From the NCBI GenBank assembly GCA_034008185.1, contig CM067084.1, positions 38,019,099 through 38,083,098 on the forward strand: a stretch of 64,000 bases of DNA, written 5' to 3'. How positions within the stretch are numbered: position 1 is the stretch's first letter; each line of letters starts with the position of its first letter. The position numbers were made by a program, and so were the translations under genes. Positions 22,298 through 35,157 of the stretch are shown here, one piece after another. The notes beneath the pieces are model-generated. The model saw only the letters and a list, made by a program, of their open reading frames with translations. It was not told where the DNA came from and made no database searches. Source of the stretch: Gorsachius magnificus (lineage: Eukaryota > Chordata > Aves > Pelecaniformes > Ardeidae).

Positions 22298-25200
22298 ATT
22301 TTCTCTGTGTTTTTCATGTAGTAGCGTATGGTTTATTGGATTTTATTCTGATTATTTTATCTGACTTTTCCCAATATCCATGTGGATATTGTGTTTTATG
22401 CTTGGTATTTCCAGCCTCATTTACTGTGGGTTGAATAGCCTTGTTGAGAAAAGCATGTACAACAACATTTTACAACAATAATCTGGGTACGTCCAAGTAA
22501 AAGCAGCCTCACCTGGATTGTTGGATCATTTAATCTCTGAACATGTTGAATTCTGTTAACAAGGTGCTGGTTGGGTCAATTGTATTTCAAGTTGTTCATC
22601 TTACTGCACTTTTTTTCCACCAATATGTCATCTTTTCAAAATGCATCTCTTTGTAGAAAGTCTTATCATAGACTGTATTTCACACATAAGAAGTGATTGA
22701 AGGTGTAATTGCTTTTTGAAGTCCCATGTTTTCCTTAACATGGTAGAGCATCCACATTGTACATGACAAATCTACCTCATCTGACTTCTGCTTATTAATA
22801 TGTTCCTATGGTGAGAAATATTTTCTAACTTTCCTTTCTCAGTTCTGCATGCAGCTTGTTTGTACCTTAGCTAACATTTTGGAAATAATAATTTGCAGGA
22901 TAGTAACCATTGTCACATAGGAAGATGTAGTGGAAAATGTCTTAGAGTCTGTATTAATTTTGGTTTATTTCACTTCCAGTGCTTCTCGTTTTCTTTAACA
23001 CAGTGGAAATTTGGGCAGTTTACCAAGATAAACTGGGATTAATTTACTGTAGATTTTAATATGATCATTCATCTATATAAGCTGTCCTTTTATTTAGAGA
23101 TTTTTCTATACTTGCAATGGATTCATCTTTTATTATGCAGATTAAGGCTATGCTCTGCTCACATTATGCCATCCTGGCAATGCAAAGATACCGTATACTA
23201 GTCAAACACATTCACATCTACTTTTATCATCAACGGCTTTGATTGCTTTGCTGTAGTGCGTAAAACCTTAAAATACCACTTTAAAGTGTCTTGTGTACAA
23301 TTACCGAATTTCATGGATGATGGTTTTATATTTAGTACTGAGAATAGACTTTTTGCTATCGTCAACAGCAGGAAGGAGGAAGACTACAGGTATAGTAATA
23401 AAAACTTTTTGGCAGTTGGCTGGTTAAATATTTTCATATAGATAGGTTGATTTATCCTGGATAATATTCAGATATGCACTCTGCTGTTAGATATGAATAT
23501 GCTTTTTTTTCCCCCTTGAAACGGTTGATGATATTTTAAAGACAGCTAGAACTGTGGTTGCCTACGGCCATTCCAAATGTGGCTTTCTGTGTTGTACCAA
23601 CAAAGTAATGCTATCTATTGTACAGATAACAAACAGAAGAATAATGAAACAAGACCAGCCTGGGATGTTTGTTCCCCATTTGCTTTTGCAAATGCTTGTG
23701 TTGATTCTAGGGCAAGAAGTCAGGCCTGAAGCTAATGGAGGAAGTTTTCACTGTATGTTAAGAAATCTCTCCCAAAAGGAAGAGCAATTAGTAAAATAAA
23801 CAAGGTGGTCATGGACACATCATTACTGCAAGTAAACTGTAGCTTTCCACATAAAGGTTGACAAGCTGCCACACAAAGAATACAGGTTGGACTCTACTAG
23901 CTAGGGTATGCTGTGCCTGTAATTTTACCACACGGATTAATTGTTTTCAGTGAAATTGCTCTAGGTAGTAGCATGCGCAAAATGGCTGGAGCTCATTCTG
24001 AAATCACACCGCAGTCTGTCAAATGTAGTTACTTTTTCAGATTATCAAGTGAATGTCCTCTCTGATAATGTGCTTTCTGCCATTATATTTTAACTAATTA
24101 ATTGACAATTTAAGTCTCCAAAGTGAGTAATTTCATGTCAGGAATGTTCCATTGCTCTGGTTTTAGTGTAGTGCTGTCCTTGATTAGTGCACACTAGCAA
24201 GTTCCTAAACATGCAAGAAATGCCATGGAAAGGAATGTAATGACTGTTATCTTTGGACACAGTTATTTTGCTGAATCAGGGCAATGCAGACAGAGAAAAG
24301 TATCTTTGGAATAGGGAATACATTTTCTTTTGTGGGTATTACATTATAGGCATTAATAGTACACAACAGGTACCTTGGATAGTTTCTTATTAGTAAACAG
24401 AGAGAGGAGGGTAGAATTTATTGTAGTAGCATGAATTTTGACTGTAGAAACAGAAATGGCTGGAATAGATATTGGTCTTTTTATAAGAAGAAGGTAAATA
24501 TAACTTGTGCCAACATTGCCAAGTTGTTTGTGCGTGTGTTTCTACTTAGCTTCAGGTATTCTGATGATACACCTAGTCTTTTAGAAACTTTATCAAATAT
24601 ATTTTATGGTCTTGGTGTTTTTAATACTTAAACTACTCTGTAATAATTACATCATCATGTCTCATAAGGATTCTATTATGTAGGTATGTTTATTTTTGGA
24701 AAATGGCCAAAAATTTTGCAGTGTATGATCAGAGGTTGAAACTGTTTCATTCAAAACATTTCCTTTCATATTCTGCAAGGTAGTTGCCTTAAACTATTAA
24801 AATGTTTTGTTTTAGTGAGTGCAGGGTCTAAACTTCAGTGAAGATACTACCAAAAAATCAATCAAACTTTATTAGAAAACTACAAGTACTAGCTTCAGTA
24901 GGGAACCACTTCACCCTGCAAGGCCTCCATAGGACTCAGTATGAGAGATGCAGGGTACATTCCTCTGATACATTTGGATGGAGATCTAATGAATGTCTCA
25001 AAGCTGAGTCACTCAAAATATTGAGTCAAAGGTAGCTGAAGGTGTGTTGTCAGCATAAGTTTTGTCACCAGAATGATGAGTTATGGGACTGGGCTGATGA
25101 GACAAGATCTCTGGAAAGCCAGGTTTGCTGTTCTTGTAGCTGATGGAGTGCTGAGGAAAGGGAGCATAGAGAGCAGGGACTACAGAAATTGCTTCCATAG

Positions 25201-28200
25201 AAGCCTTGACTTCATATATGCTAACTTTTATTAAATAGCAATGGGAAATCTGTCTCTCTAGGGCTTGGGCACAAATGTATTGGGCAGAGGTGTCATTGGG
25301 TGTGTGCTGTGCCCAGAACCATGCTATTGTAAGCAGTTGCTTAGTTTGCCTATGCCAAAGTTCAGGCCTGAACTTAACACCACAAACTTCCTTTGGTCAG
25401 CTTTTGCTGAAATGTGAGATATATAAACTCATCTTGTGTGAACTTAAGTCAGTCCTTAAAATGATTACTACTGTTCAGTAAGATTCCATATTTTGGGATA
25501 CTGGAGGTTTCCTTGGGACAAAAAAAAAGGTAACAAAAATTGGGAAATAAGGAAGGAAGAACAGTGTAAAGTGGCAGAGAAATAGAAACAGAATTTTATT
25601 TTTGTTTACGATGGTGAATAAAATGTCCTTGTATGAAGAACTTAATTTTTTTAAGACTAGCACTTGGCATCTTAGGACAACGACCGAAATAATGAAAGGG
25701 CCATTTTGAAAGGACAGTCTGAAAATAATTAGTATCCTTTGCATTCCTTCAAAACAGTCAATTTCTACTTACATTTCTGTTAACAAAGAAGCAATTTACT
25801 TTTTGATATGTTGAAAACATCCTTGCACCCTCTTTTCACCCTACTGAAAAACCACTTTTATAACAGTATTATGAGTTCCTGTTGTTTGAGTATGAAAGCT
25901 CATTTCTGGAATTCAATTAAAGAGAAAGAACCAGCAACTCCTGTAAACTGATTACAATAAAGATGGGATCGTTAAGGACATGATTGGATATCATAATGTG
26001 GATCTAGGAGGCAAGTTGACAAGCTTTCAATTGTGCAAGTGGCATCAAGAAAGTATATCTGCCCACATTTGTAACGGACTTAAGAGAATCTACGGAGAAT
26101 GTGAGGGAGGGGGAACTCTTGCACGAGGAGGCTCAGCTACAGGAATGTAGCTCTGTGGTAGTCAGACCAATTAATTCTTTAAAGCAACTACCAAGGCCCA
26201 TCCAAAGGCGATTAGAAGATAGGCAGTAGTCTGAGAAAAGTAAAATGTATTGCTGTTTCATTTTTAATACTTTAAATCCAAGCTATATGTAAACATATTG
26301 AATGATGAGAAAAAACCCAAACCCTCTATTTGTGAGTTTCTCACTTATTCTACATTTTGGACATTCGACGTGTTTTTTGATGTATGCACATATCAGGATG
26401 ATCAGACAGTTTCAGTTGTAATATGCTGCAAGGTAATGGCCCTCTCCTTCCATCCCTATTCCCTTCTTGTTTTGGCTTTTCACAGATTTATTTTTTTTTT
26501 TTCCACCTCAATGGATCAGACTTTTACTGCTATGGAAAGTTCTTTCTGTTGTCTTCATATAATTTTCTACAATCTGCTGATGTCTGTTCAATAATTGCCC
26601 TACAGTAATATGTCTGACTCCCTGGGACACTGATAAGCTCACACTGGGCTTTTGTAGACCAGAGTATGATATACAAAAATAGCAAAACATATTTGTGTGG
26701 CACCTGTGGTCTGGTTTCTGGTACAAGAGTATGTGTAGTTCACAGTTCATTTCCTAAACCACGGCTTATTAAATGGTTTGGCTGATGGATAATAACCATC
26801 TCAAAGAAGGAGGAAGTTGAAAAGTCCATGTTTAAGAATATGTCCCAAGGCTCAAATTAGTCATTTGTTCTGTGTCAAATGGAGCTCAACTTTAAGGGTT
26901 ACTGAATTATGACCATTTCCGTTGGCTTGATGTGCATTTAGACTGTCTGAGCTGCCATTTTTGAAGGTTACATTTGTTATGGGGCCTTCAGGCCACTTCC
27001 AATATTAACTATAACAGACTATGACACCCAGTAGAGTTCATTTCACTGAAAACAAAATATCATGGAAAAAGTTGTTCAACCCTCTTATGAAACTGGTAAA
27101 TTTGTGTAAAACAGGGTCTTTGACATTTTGTTTTGCAAGGGAATTGTTCCCCTTTACTATCCTCACTTCCATTAAATTAATCATAGAATAAAGGGCATTA
27201 TAGACAAAGATACTAAAACTGCTTTCCTGATAATGTTCTTCGTACCAAGTGGGTTTTTTTCCGCCTTAAGGAACCTAAAAGATCAATCTCATGAATGCAG
27301 TCTGGGATCATACATTGCTTTGGCATGCTAACAAAACCCATTGGTGTGGAGAAAGGCGGTTGACTTACTCTTTTTGTTTTTTTCTCCTAATTAGATTGCT
27401 TTCTAATAGCTGCACATAATATTGTAAAAGAGTAGAGGAACAAATTGGCTAGCCTTGACACTGACAGTCTGTCCTAACATTCTCAAGCATTGAGAAGAGG
27501 GCCAAGAAAAAGCTTGTCTATGCTAAGATGTAATGTTTCCCTTGAACAAGAAGAGATAGAGAAGTACTGTCTTAAGTTTCTTTCCATGTTGTTTGGGTTA
27601 AAATGTGAAGTTACATGGATTGATATAGCAAATTGTAGTTTGGAAAGAAAAATAACAGGCAGTATTATACCTTTAATTTTTATTTAAGCCTCCAGAAGGC
27701 TTTTTATTGGTTTAAGACACTGCAAAAAGTTCCAAGCACATCCATGTTCTAGAAACAAAGTTTTAATTTTATAAAGTCACTTCGACAATCAGCTGCTTAG
27801 TGATGTTGTTCTGCTGCAGTGCTGTATTTGCAGAATACTGGCAACATTATCTGTGCTGCACAAGACACAAATGTAAAGGGCATTTCTGCTCCAGTGAACT
27901 CCCATGACAGAAATCAGACACAAAGAAGGGTTCAACTTGGTGTGAATCCCAGAGAAAGGAGGTGATTGTAGATATAATTCCGTGTTGTTAAATAATTTCT
28001 GGAAGGCTTCCCTTTGTGCTTTCAGTTTTTAGTGATTTTTGGTTGGCAGCTGCAATTTACAAAATATTTGGCAGTGTCTGGGGGCTTTTTAAAGTGGTTT
28101 CTATAACCTCAGGCAGTGAGCAGAAAAGAGTTCACTTTTTCTGGAACAAGTTATAGCTTCTTACTTTGAGAATTTCTTACTTCTAATAGTCATGTTGGAA

Positions 28201-30929
28201 TCATTAAAGATTTTCTTGCCTGATGACTCAGATATTTTACTGTAGTGCTTATTTTTAAACCTCAGTTGTTAAGGACATCTTTCAATTCAGTGCCCAGATT
28301 CTCTGAAAGTTTGAAGGACACAGTTCACTGAAAGAAGTCAAGTTCCTTTTTTCTACTTGTACAGAACTGTGCTTTCACTGCTTTTGACAGATAATCCTAT
28401 AGTGACAACTGTGGGCTTGTGACTACAGTTTGTTTGCTGTAGGGTTTGTGGTAGAAACAATGCGAGATAAATATAAGCTCAAAGGACAAAGATGTGCAAT
28501 GCCCAGCCTGACACTGGCTATCTGTCTAGATTGATGGTAAAAAATAAAGCAGCTTCATAAAAATGAACTCATGAAAAAAAGCCTGTAATATGGGTATACT
28601 GAGCCTCCCTGGAGAGGGGTGGATAGGAAGAGTCAGTACAGACAATTTTTTCTCTGAGGTTTTTATTGTCTGTGAAATTATTAAAACAGATTATTAAATT
28701 AATTATTTTTAAATTAAATTATTAAAAAAAGTTAAAATCTACATGATAAAACTGACAATCTTTAAATGAGTCACTAAATAAAGTCTTGTTTCATTTCAGG
28801 ATCTCAATAGGGCTCACCAATGGGCAGAAAACACTTAAAACTCAGTGAGCAAATCTGTGCTTGTTGAGCGTGATTGTTGCTGGAAGTTTCTAATCATTAG
28901 GGGAGATGTGATAGAATCTAAAAAGAAAAGCCACATGGGAACAGTAGGAGTTTACTTGTAATTTGAATGGATATTCCTCACTCTTCTGTACTGCAGCAAA
29001 CTGAAATAATAATGAGAAATTAGGTGCTCTGAAAAGAGCTAACAGTCTAGGAAAGGCTGCAGCCCACAAAGAAAAAGTGATCTGTAAGCAGAATTAAAGA
29101 AAGAAAAACACTTTTCAGAGGGAAGGTTATAGATTCAAGTACATCTAGATAAAGCACCAAAGCATGCAGTAGATAGTAAAGGGATAGTACTTTTTCTTCC
29201 AAAGATTATAGAGGCATTTTCCAGAAAGTTTTCTGGTATATATAAGTGTGTTGACACAGCAGCATGCCCAAACCAGGTAATTTTGAACAGCTTCAAACTG
29301 TATGCTGAAAGTTCCATAGAATCACACACAAAACGGGGGGGGGGAGGGGAAATGCTTCAAACACAAAATTCCATGTCATTAGCTTTAATAGAAGCACAAA
29401 AAAAATATGTGAAAAGAAGCACAATAAGAAATATTGTAAGAGAAGAAATGCATAATTTGGGAACCAGACAACACAAGGTGTCATTTCTGGAAAACATGCC
29501 TTTACCGTGAAGAAAGATGTGCTTTAAATAGCATACCCAATGTGTATGCTCTTTTCATGTGACCTTCAAAAGCAGGTGAGGCTATAAAAATAAAGAAAAA
29601 AGTCTGGAGGGGAGGAGTGTTCTTGGGCAGTATGTTGAGAGCAGACAGTGGTTGGCTGTGGTAGGTGTGACTGAGTTGCATTGACAGAAGCAGACTGGAT
29701 ATGGAGCTTGCTGTTCAGAGAGGATGTGTGCTGTTCAGAGAGAGGGAAGGGGAAAGAAATAGAAACCACAGAAAACCTTCAGTAGTCTGGCAGCATATCC
29801 ATTTCTTGTGATGAGAAAATAGATACCAGTAGGATGTGATGGGTTAGTACATTAGCAAACTTGAGAGGAATGGAGACAAATGGTTTTTTTCAGGGTTTGG
29901 TAAATAGTAAGGGTTGAGAGGTGGGGTGGGGGACACAGGGAGCTCTACAGAACCTTTTTGTTTCATTTAGTTTTGGAAGAAAGTTTTTTGGGGAATTCAA
30001 GAGACATTCTCTTGGAAAAAAATTTCCCCTTTTGTCTACCAGTTCACTGAGAACTTGACACTTCTCTGTACAAGAACACTACCAATTTGTTGACCTAATC
30101 CTTCACTGTATGTGTGGTTTATTGGCTGTGTTTTGGTGTTACAGGCCACAGCTCTGGCTGACAGGCAGCTCAAAGTGTCTGATGTGAAGGCAGCAGCTAG
30201 GGAAATCTTTCTTATAGTGATCTTCAGCTTCTTAAACTATTTGGGTTAGTGAGTTGGGAACTCTGGCAGAGAATTTATACAGGCTTGTGGGGTGAGGGGA
30301 AATGGGAGTAAGCCACACAGCCCCAAACAACATCTGAAAGGTGCCTCTTTTTTTATTTTTATTTTTTTCTTAGGAAAGCACTGACCTTCCCTTTTGAGCA
30401 TTGTAGCAAAAGTGGGAGTGAGTCTTCATATCAATAAGATATAAAGCAATAAGAATAATATGATATTAAAACATTAAAAAATAGTATATAGATCTGTTGT
30501 TGATTCAACCTGTATTTATTTTCAGCTTTCTAGTTGTCATTGTCTGTTTCATGTTATTTCTTTATTGTTGTACTACTTATTGCGATTTTGGATAAACAGC
30601 TCTGTGGGGCGCAGATCCTGTCTTTTTGGATGTGACTGCTCTACAAAGACCTGCTCATATAGCAATTGCCACAAAAGGCTGTGTCTGCCTTCAGCTACAA
30701 TGAAGCAAGAATCGGCCTTTACTGCTGAAGCATTTAGTACTTGATCTGAAAGCTGTGAAAGTGTGTGGTGATGTGCCACGGCAATAGCTTACATTTTGTT
30801 CAACTGTTGTGTTGTATTCTTAATAATAAATTCAGTGGAAGGTACAGCTAGTTATCCAGCCAAATAACAGATTTTATTGCTAAAATACATAAAGATAAAT
30901 AACTCCAGTTAACCCACAGGTAGCTTTAG
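22298..30929. other. unique non-coding sequence
   Basis: No gene or transposon recognised. An AT-rich block lies at 28680-28740 and a G9-rich patch at 29334-29348. Several TAATTA-rich patches occur (for example around 24090-24106), typical of AT-rich introns or deserts. Confidence 0.5.
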
Positions 30930-30934
30930 ATGGC

Positions 30935-31518
30935 TGTCATGGTTTAACCCGGCTGGCAACTAAGCACCATGCAGCCGCTCACTCACTGCCCCCCTCCCTC
31001 AGTGGGATGGGGGAGAGAATCGGAGAAAAAAAAAAAAGTAAGACCCATGGGTTGAGATAGAGACAGTTTAATAAGAGAGAAGAATAACAATAGTGATAAT
31101 AATAGTAATGGTAAGAGAATATACAGAATATATGAAACAAGTGATTCACAATGCAATTGCTCACCACCCGCTGACCAATGCCCAGCCCGTCCCGAGCTGC
31201 GATCACTCTCCCCGAGCTGCGATCACTCTGCCCGCGACCGACTGACTGACTAACCCCCCCCGAGCGTGATGTTATACGGTATGGAATAGCTCTTTGGACA
31301 GTTTGGGTTAGCTGTCCTAGCTGTGCTGTACTCCCAGCTTGTTATGCCCCTGGCCGAGCAGGAGAAGCTCAAAAAGTCCTTGAGCAGTCTGAGCACTACT
31401 TGGCAACAACTAAAAACATCAGTGTGTTATCAACATTCTTCTGGTACTAAATCCAAAACACAGCACTATGCTAGCTACTATGAAGAAAATTAACTCTATC
31501 CCAGCCAAAACCAGGACA
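30935..31518 (-). mobile_element. ERVL-type solo LTR, TSD ATGGC
   Basis: Minus-strand copy of the provirus LTR family, from the complement of the ...TTAAACCATGACA end to the complement of TGTCCTGGTTTTGGC. Flanked by ATGGC at 30930-30934 and 31519-31523. 584 bp. It has two copies of the GTGATCGCAGCTCGGG unit (31191-31206 and 31211-31226 on the complement), exactly 20 bp apart. No internal sequence, so solo. Confidence 0.96.
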
Positions 31519-31523
31519 ATGGC

Positions 31524-34500
31524 AAACTGAATATATTGTAGGTGATAGAGTGGAACATTATAATCAATACCAGAACTCATAAGATCAGTAGTGTGGGTGA
31601 TGAATGTGTTCTGCAACAGCTCATTTCTGGCTGTCTCCTCTTAAAATCGGGTGGAACCAGGCAGAGTCTTGAAATTCCACTGGTGGTAGTGAGGTTAGAC
31701 CATTAACAGCTGATGCTCATAATTGTATTACTGAAGGTTACCTGCTGTATGTTATCATAGGTAGATGACTACCATAGTTGTGACTGTTACTTTACCTGTT
31801 GTCTTTGATTTTTGCAAAAGGGTAGATGTATTTGCCCGAACAGCAAGTCAGTGCTGTAGTGGTCTGCTCCTTGTAATCCAGACTGGCAACTGTGCCAAAC
31901 ATTTTGGCAGTACTTCAGAAAGATAGCATTCATGTTTAAGGAAGGTGATGCATTGTGAAAGCTGTCATGTTATGTTGTACTGATGGAGGAGCCAACTGGA
32001 ATTACTGAGACAGGACTCTCTTCAATCATTGTAACCTGTGATTTCTGAACTGAAAAACATTTTTTTAAAGCCATTGAAAATGCATCTTTAGATACTTTGA
32101 GGCAAAACATGCTACAAATACTATAAACACTGCCTATTGAATATTGCATACATAGAGATCTTTGTCTAAATATGTCAACTGCAAGAACACTTATGAATGA
32201 ATTTTTGTCCAGGAAGATAAACCCATGAAAAAAAAATGTAAAAGTAACTGACCAGTATTTAACTAAGGTGCATGATATTCAGGTCAACCAGTTAAATTTC
32301 TGACTGACCTGCCTTTTCTTACTGAATGCAATCTAAAATAAAATTCTTGGCTGAAGAAAACAATCTGATTATAGCCTTGGAACTTCAGTGTTTGTTATTA
32401 ATGCATTTCTCAGCAGCGTTTATTATTTGGGGCTCACTGCTGTGCTAGTGTAGTTTCTGCACAGGAAATAATTGGCTTATGGGAAGTCATGGAATGGGAT
32501 GCAGCAAGGAACTGCTTGGATTTGATCAAGCCATCATACCATACGTCACCTGCTCAGCATTACCATATGACTTGTTGCTAAAGTCAATTTAGAGTTATGA
32601 AATCACAAGCTGACAGTCTTGTCCTTTAGGCCATTCCTTCATTTGTTCCAATCTGAATTATGCTGGTACGTATCAAGACGCCGTATTCAAGTGGCACAGC
32701 TGAATGTGGTGGGATGTGCCTTTGGTAATGTATTACTTACCTACCTCACTTTAAACTTAATTGTGTTTTGTCTGCCCACAAATCCCAGATGGATGAGAAT
32801 TACATGAGGAAATGGGATCAGGAGCATGATGGGGCTTGTCTGTGATGGTCCACCCTAATGTTTCTTATGTAGTTTTAATGAGCTAATGTGCTATGCAGTT
32901 AGTAAGAGGTAACACCGGAGATGGCTCTCCCTTGGGAAGTATGAGCTAGCTGCATGAGCTAAATCTTGTAGCCGAGTCACTGGTTTTACAGAACTCCAGT
33001 GTAGTGCTGCTTGCTTGCTGTTTTAACTTTCTAGAAGATGTGATGTAGTAATTGGTATGATTTCCTTACTAATATGATGTCGATAATACATACATTAACC
33101 TTAGGAGTCTTTTGAAAACTACTCCAGCAGTAGCAGATGAACAAGTAGCTTAGGTGGTTTTTGGTAGGTGTTATTTTTCTTGGAGAAAAAGAGAGAACTT
33201 TCAAACATACTTTAGTCGTGAGTTGTTATTTCTCAGGCAATTCATGTACTGACTTAAGCTCTCAAACAAAGAGCAGCTACATGGAAATACAGTCTCGCTC
33301 TGTAGTGCTTTGCTTCTGATTGTGCTTGAAGCCTCACACATCGTTCCAAGTTACTACTTAGAATCAAATCTTGTTTAGCATGTACAAGGTAACAGTACAC
33401 CTACAGAAGCAGTCCCCAAATCAGTCAGCATTCACTTGTTACCACAGATCACAAAGAAGGTAAAGAGTAACCACACCAAGAGAAGATGAGAACCAGTGAA
33501 ATGAACTCGGAGGGGACCAGAATTGTGGCCCAGGCTAAATGAAATAGGAGCCAGTAATTTAACTTTGCTATTTCAGCTTTTAGATATTCTGCTGTTTATG
33601 CAAAATAACTTTTCAAAACATGGAAGAAGAGACAGCTTCGGGAGCACTATTGTTCATTTGCACTTGTCTACCTGTGCTTCATGCAGACCTTGGCATCAAG
33701 AGGGTGAGCTAGTGTTTAACTATGTCTGACAGTGTGAGCTGTGCAATAGCTTTTACATCATTATCCTCTCAAGTTATTAAAAAAATCTTGAGAAAGATTC
33801 CTTTGAGATTGTGAAAGTGGCTTAGAAATGCAAGCTTGAAAATCATCAATGGCAGACCTTTTTATCTGACTTGTATGTGGTTTGTTTCTGGACGGTTGCT
33901 TTTTTTGGAGATGCTAGGTGAGTGATGTGGAGTGGGCTTTGCAGCAAAAACTTGCTTGGTGAATCTAACTTAGTGTCTTATTTTGGGGACATCAAGGGTA
34001 TCTGGATATGATGCTGTTTCTTACAATCTCATCTACGTAGCTGCCGTGCTTTTCCACACTTGTTTGGTGCAGCATCTACTCTCAGTAATTTTTTTTAAAC
34101 TTTTTACACCATTTCATTTTGCATTTTAAATTCTAGAACCCTGGTGGCAGAAAAGGCATATATATAAATAAAAAAATAATAATCTATATCTGTGATATAG
34201 TTACAGATATATCTTATAATAAATAAGATTATATAATTATTTCATTTAAGGTATGTGACTTTATTGTGCATATCTATATTTAATGAAAGATGAGATTCTG
34301 GTCCTTACATGACTTGAAAGTTAAGGGCTTAAAAACAAACAACAAAAATTACCAAATAAAAAGAGTTCATCATAAAAATGTGAGTATTGGCTACCTGCTT
34401 TCTGCACCAGCTTTCTGCACCAGCATGCAATCTGTGAAGGAGGACAGAGTCAGCAGGTGGCTTTGTCAGTGTTCTTTCTGCCTAGAGAAATGTGCCGACT

Positions 34501-35093
34501 GCTCCCGCTGTAGTAAGACTCAGCCTCCATCTATTCACTGTATCACAAGAGTAACTGTGAGTGCCAGGGTTGAATAATGTTGTTCATTCCTCTATGGCAT
34601 TTCTGCTTTTCTCTGGTCATTAACTAGGACAACGGCCTAGTGCTGCAGATCAGTCAGCAATGTCATGCTGATTTATGTTAAGATGTTAATAACTGGAATT
34701 TTCTAATTTATTATACTTTTGCTTTGTATCATACAGCTTTGACTCAAAAGTGGCTAGTTGGTCTTGGATCTTAGATGGTGATCATTTCTCTTAAAATTAT
34801 AAACTTTTCTTATATGCCTAACACTGATCATAAGGGAGAAGAGAGCTAGTGAAATAAGGATGCTTTAGCTTAAAATTCAGCTTATCAATTAAGCAATTTT
34901 CAGTTTGATTTTTAGATTTGTTATGCAAAGTCCTTAAGCACATCCATCAGGGAAGTAGAATGCTCTAGACTTAATTACTTTGTGGAATCTTGTCTGTAAA
35001 ACACAACTGAAAGGTACTAGGTTGGCACTGTAAATATGAGGCCTTTCTGTAAACTGGAACAACATTTAATGAAATGGGGGTTAGACTAGATGA
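31524..35093. other. unique non-coding sequence
   Basis: No gene recognised. An AT-rich, partly self-complementary block lies at 34155-34255. A 13-bp direct duplication of CTTTCTGCACCAG lies near 34399-34424. Confidence 0.5.
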
Positions 35094-35157
35094 GGGAGTT
35101 GGACTAGATGACCTCTAGGGGTCCCTTCCAACCCAAAACATTCTATGATTCTATGAA
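35094..35157 (+). mobile_element. CR1 LINE 3' tail fragment
   Basis: Short 3' end: GGAGTTGGACTAGATGACCT, GGTCCCTTCCAACCCAAAAC, then two ATTCTATG octamers (35140-35155). Severely 5' truncated. Confidence 0.92.
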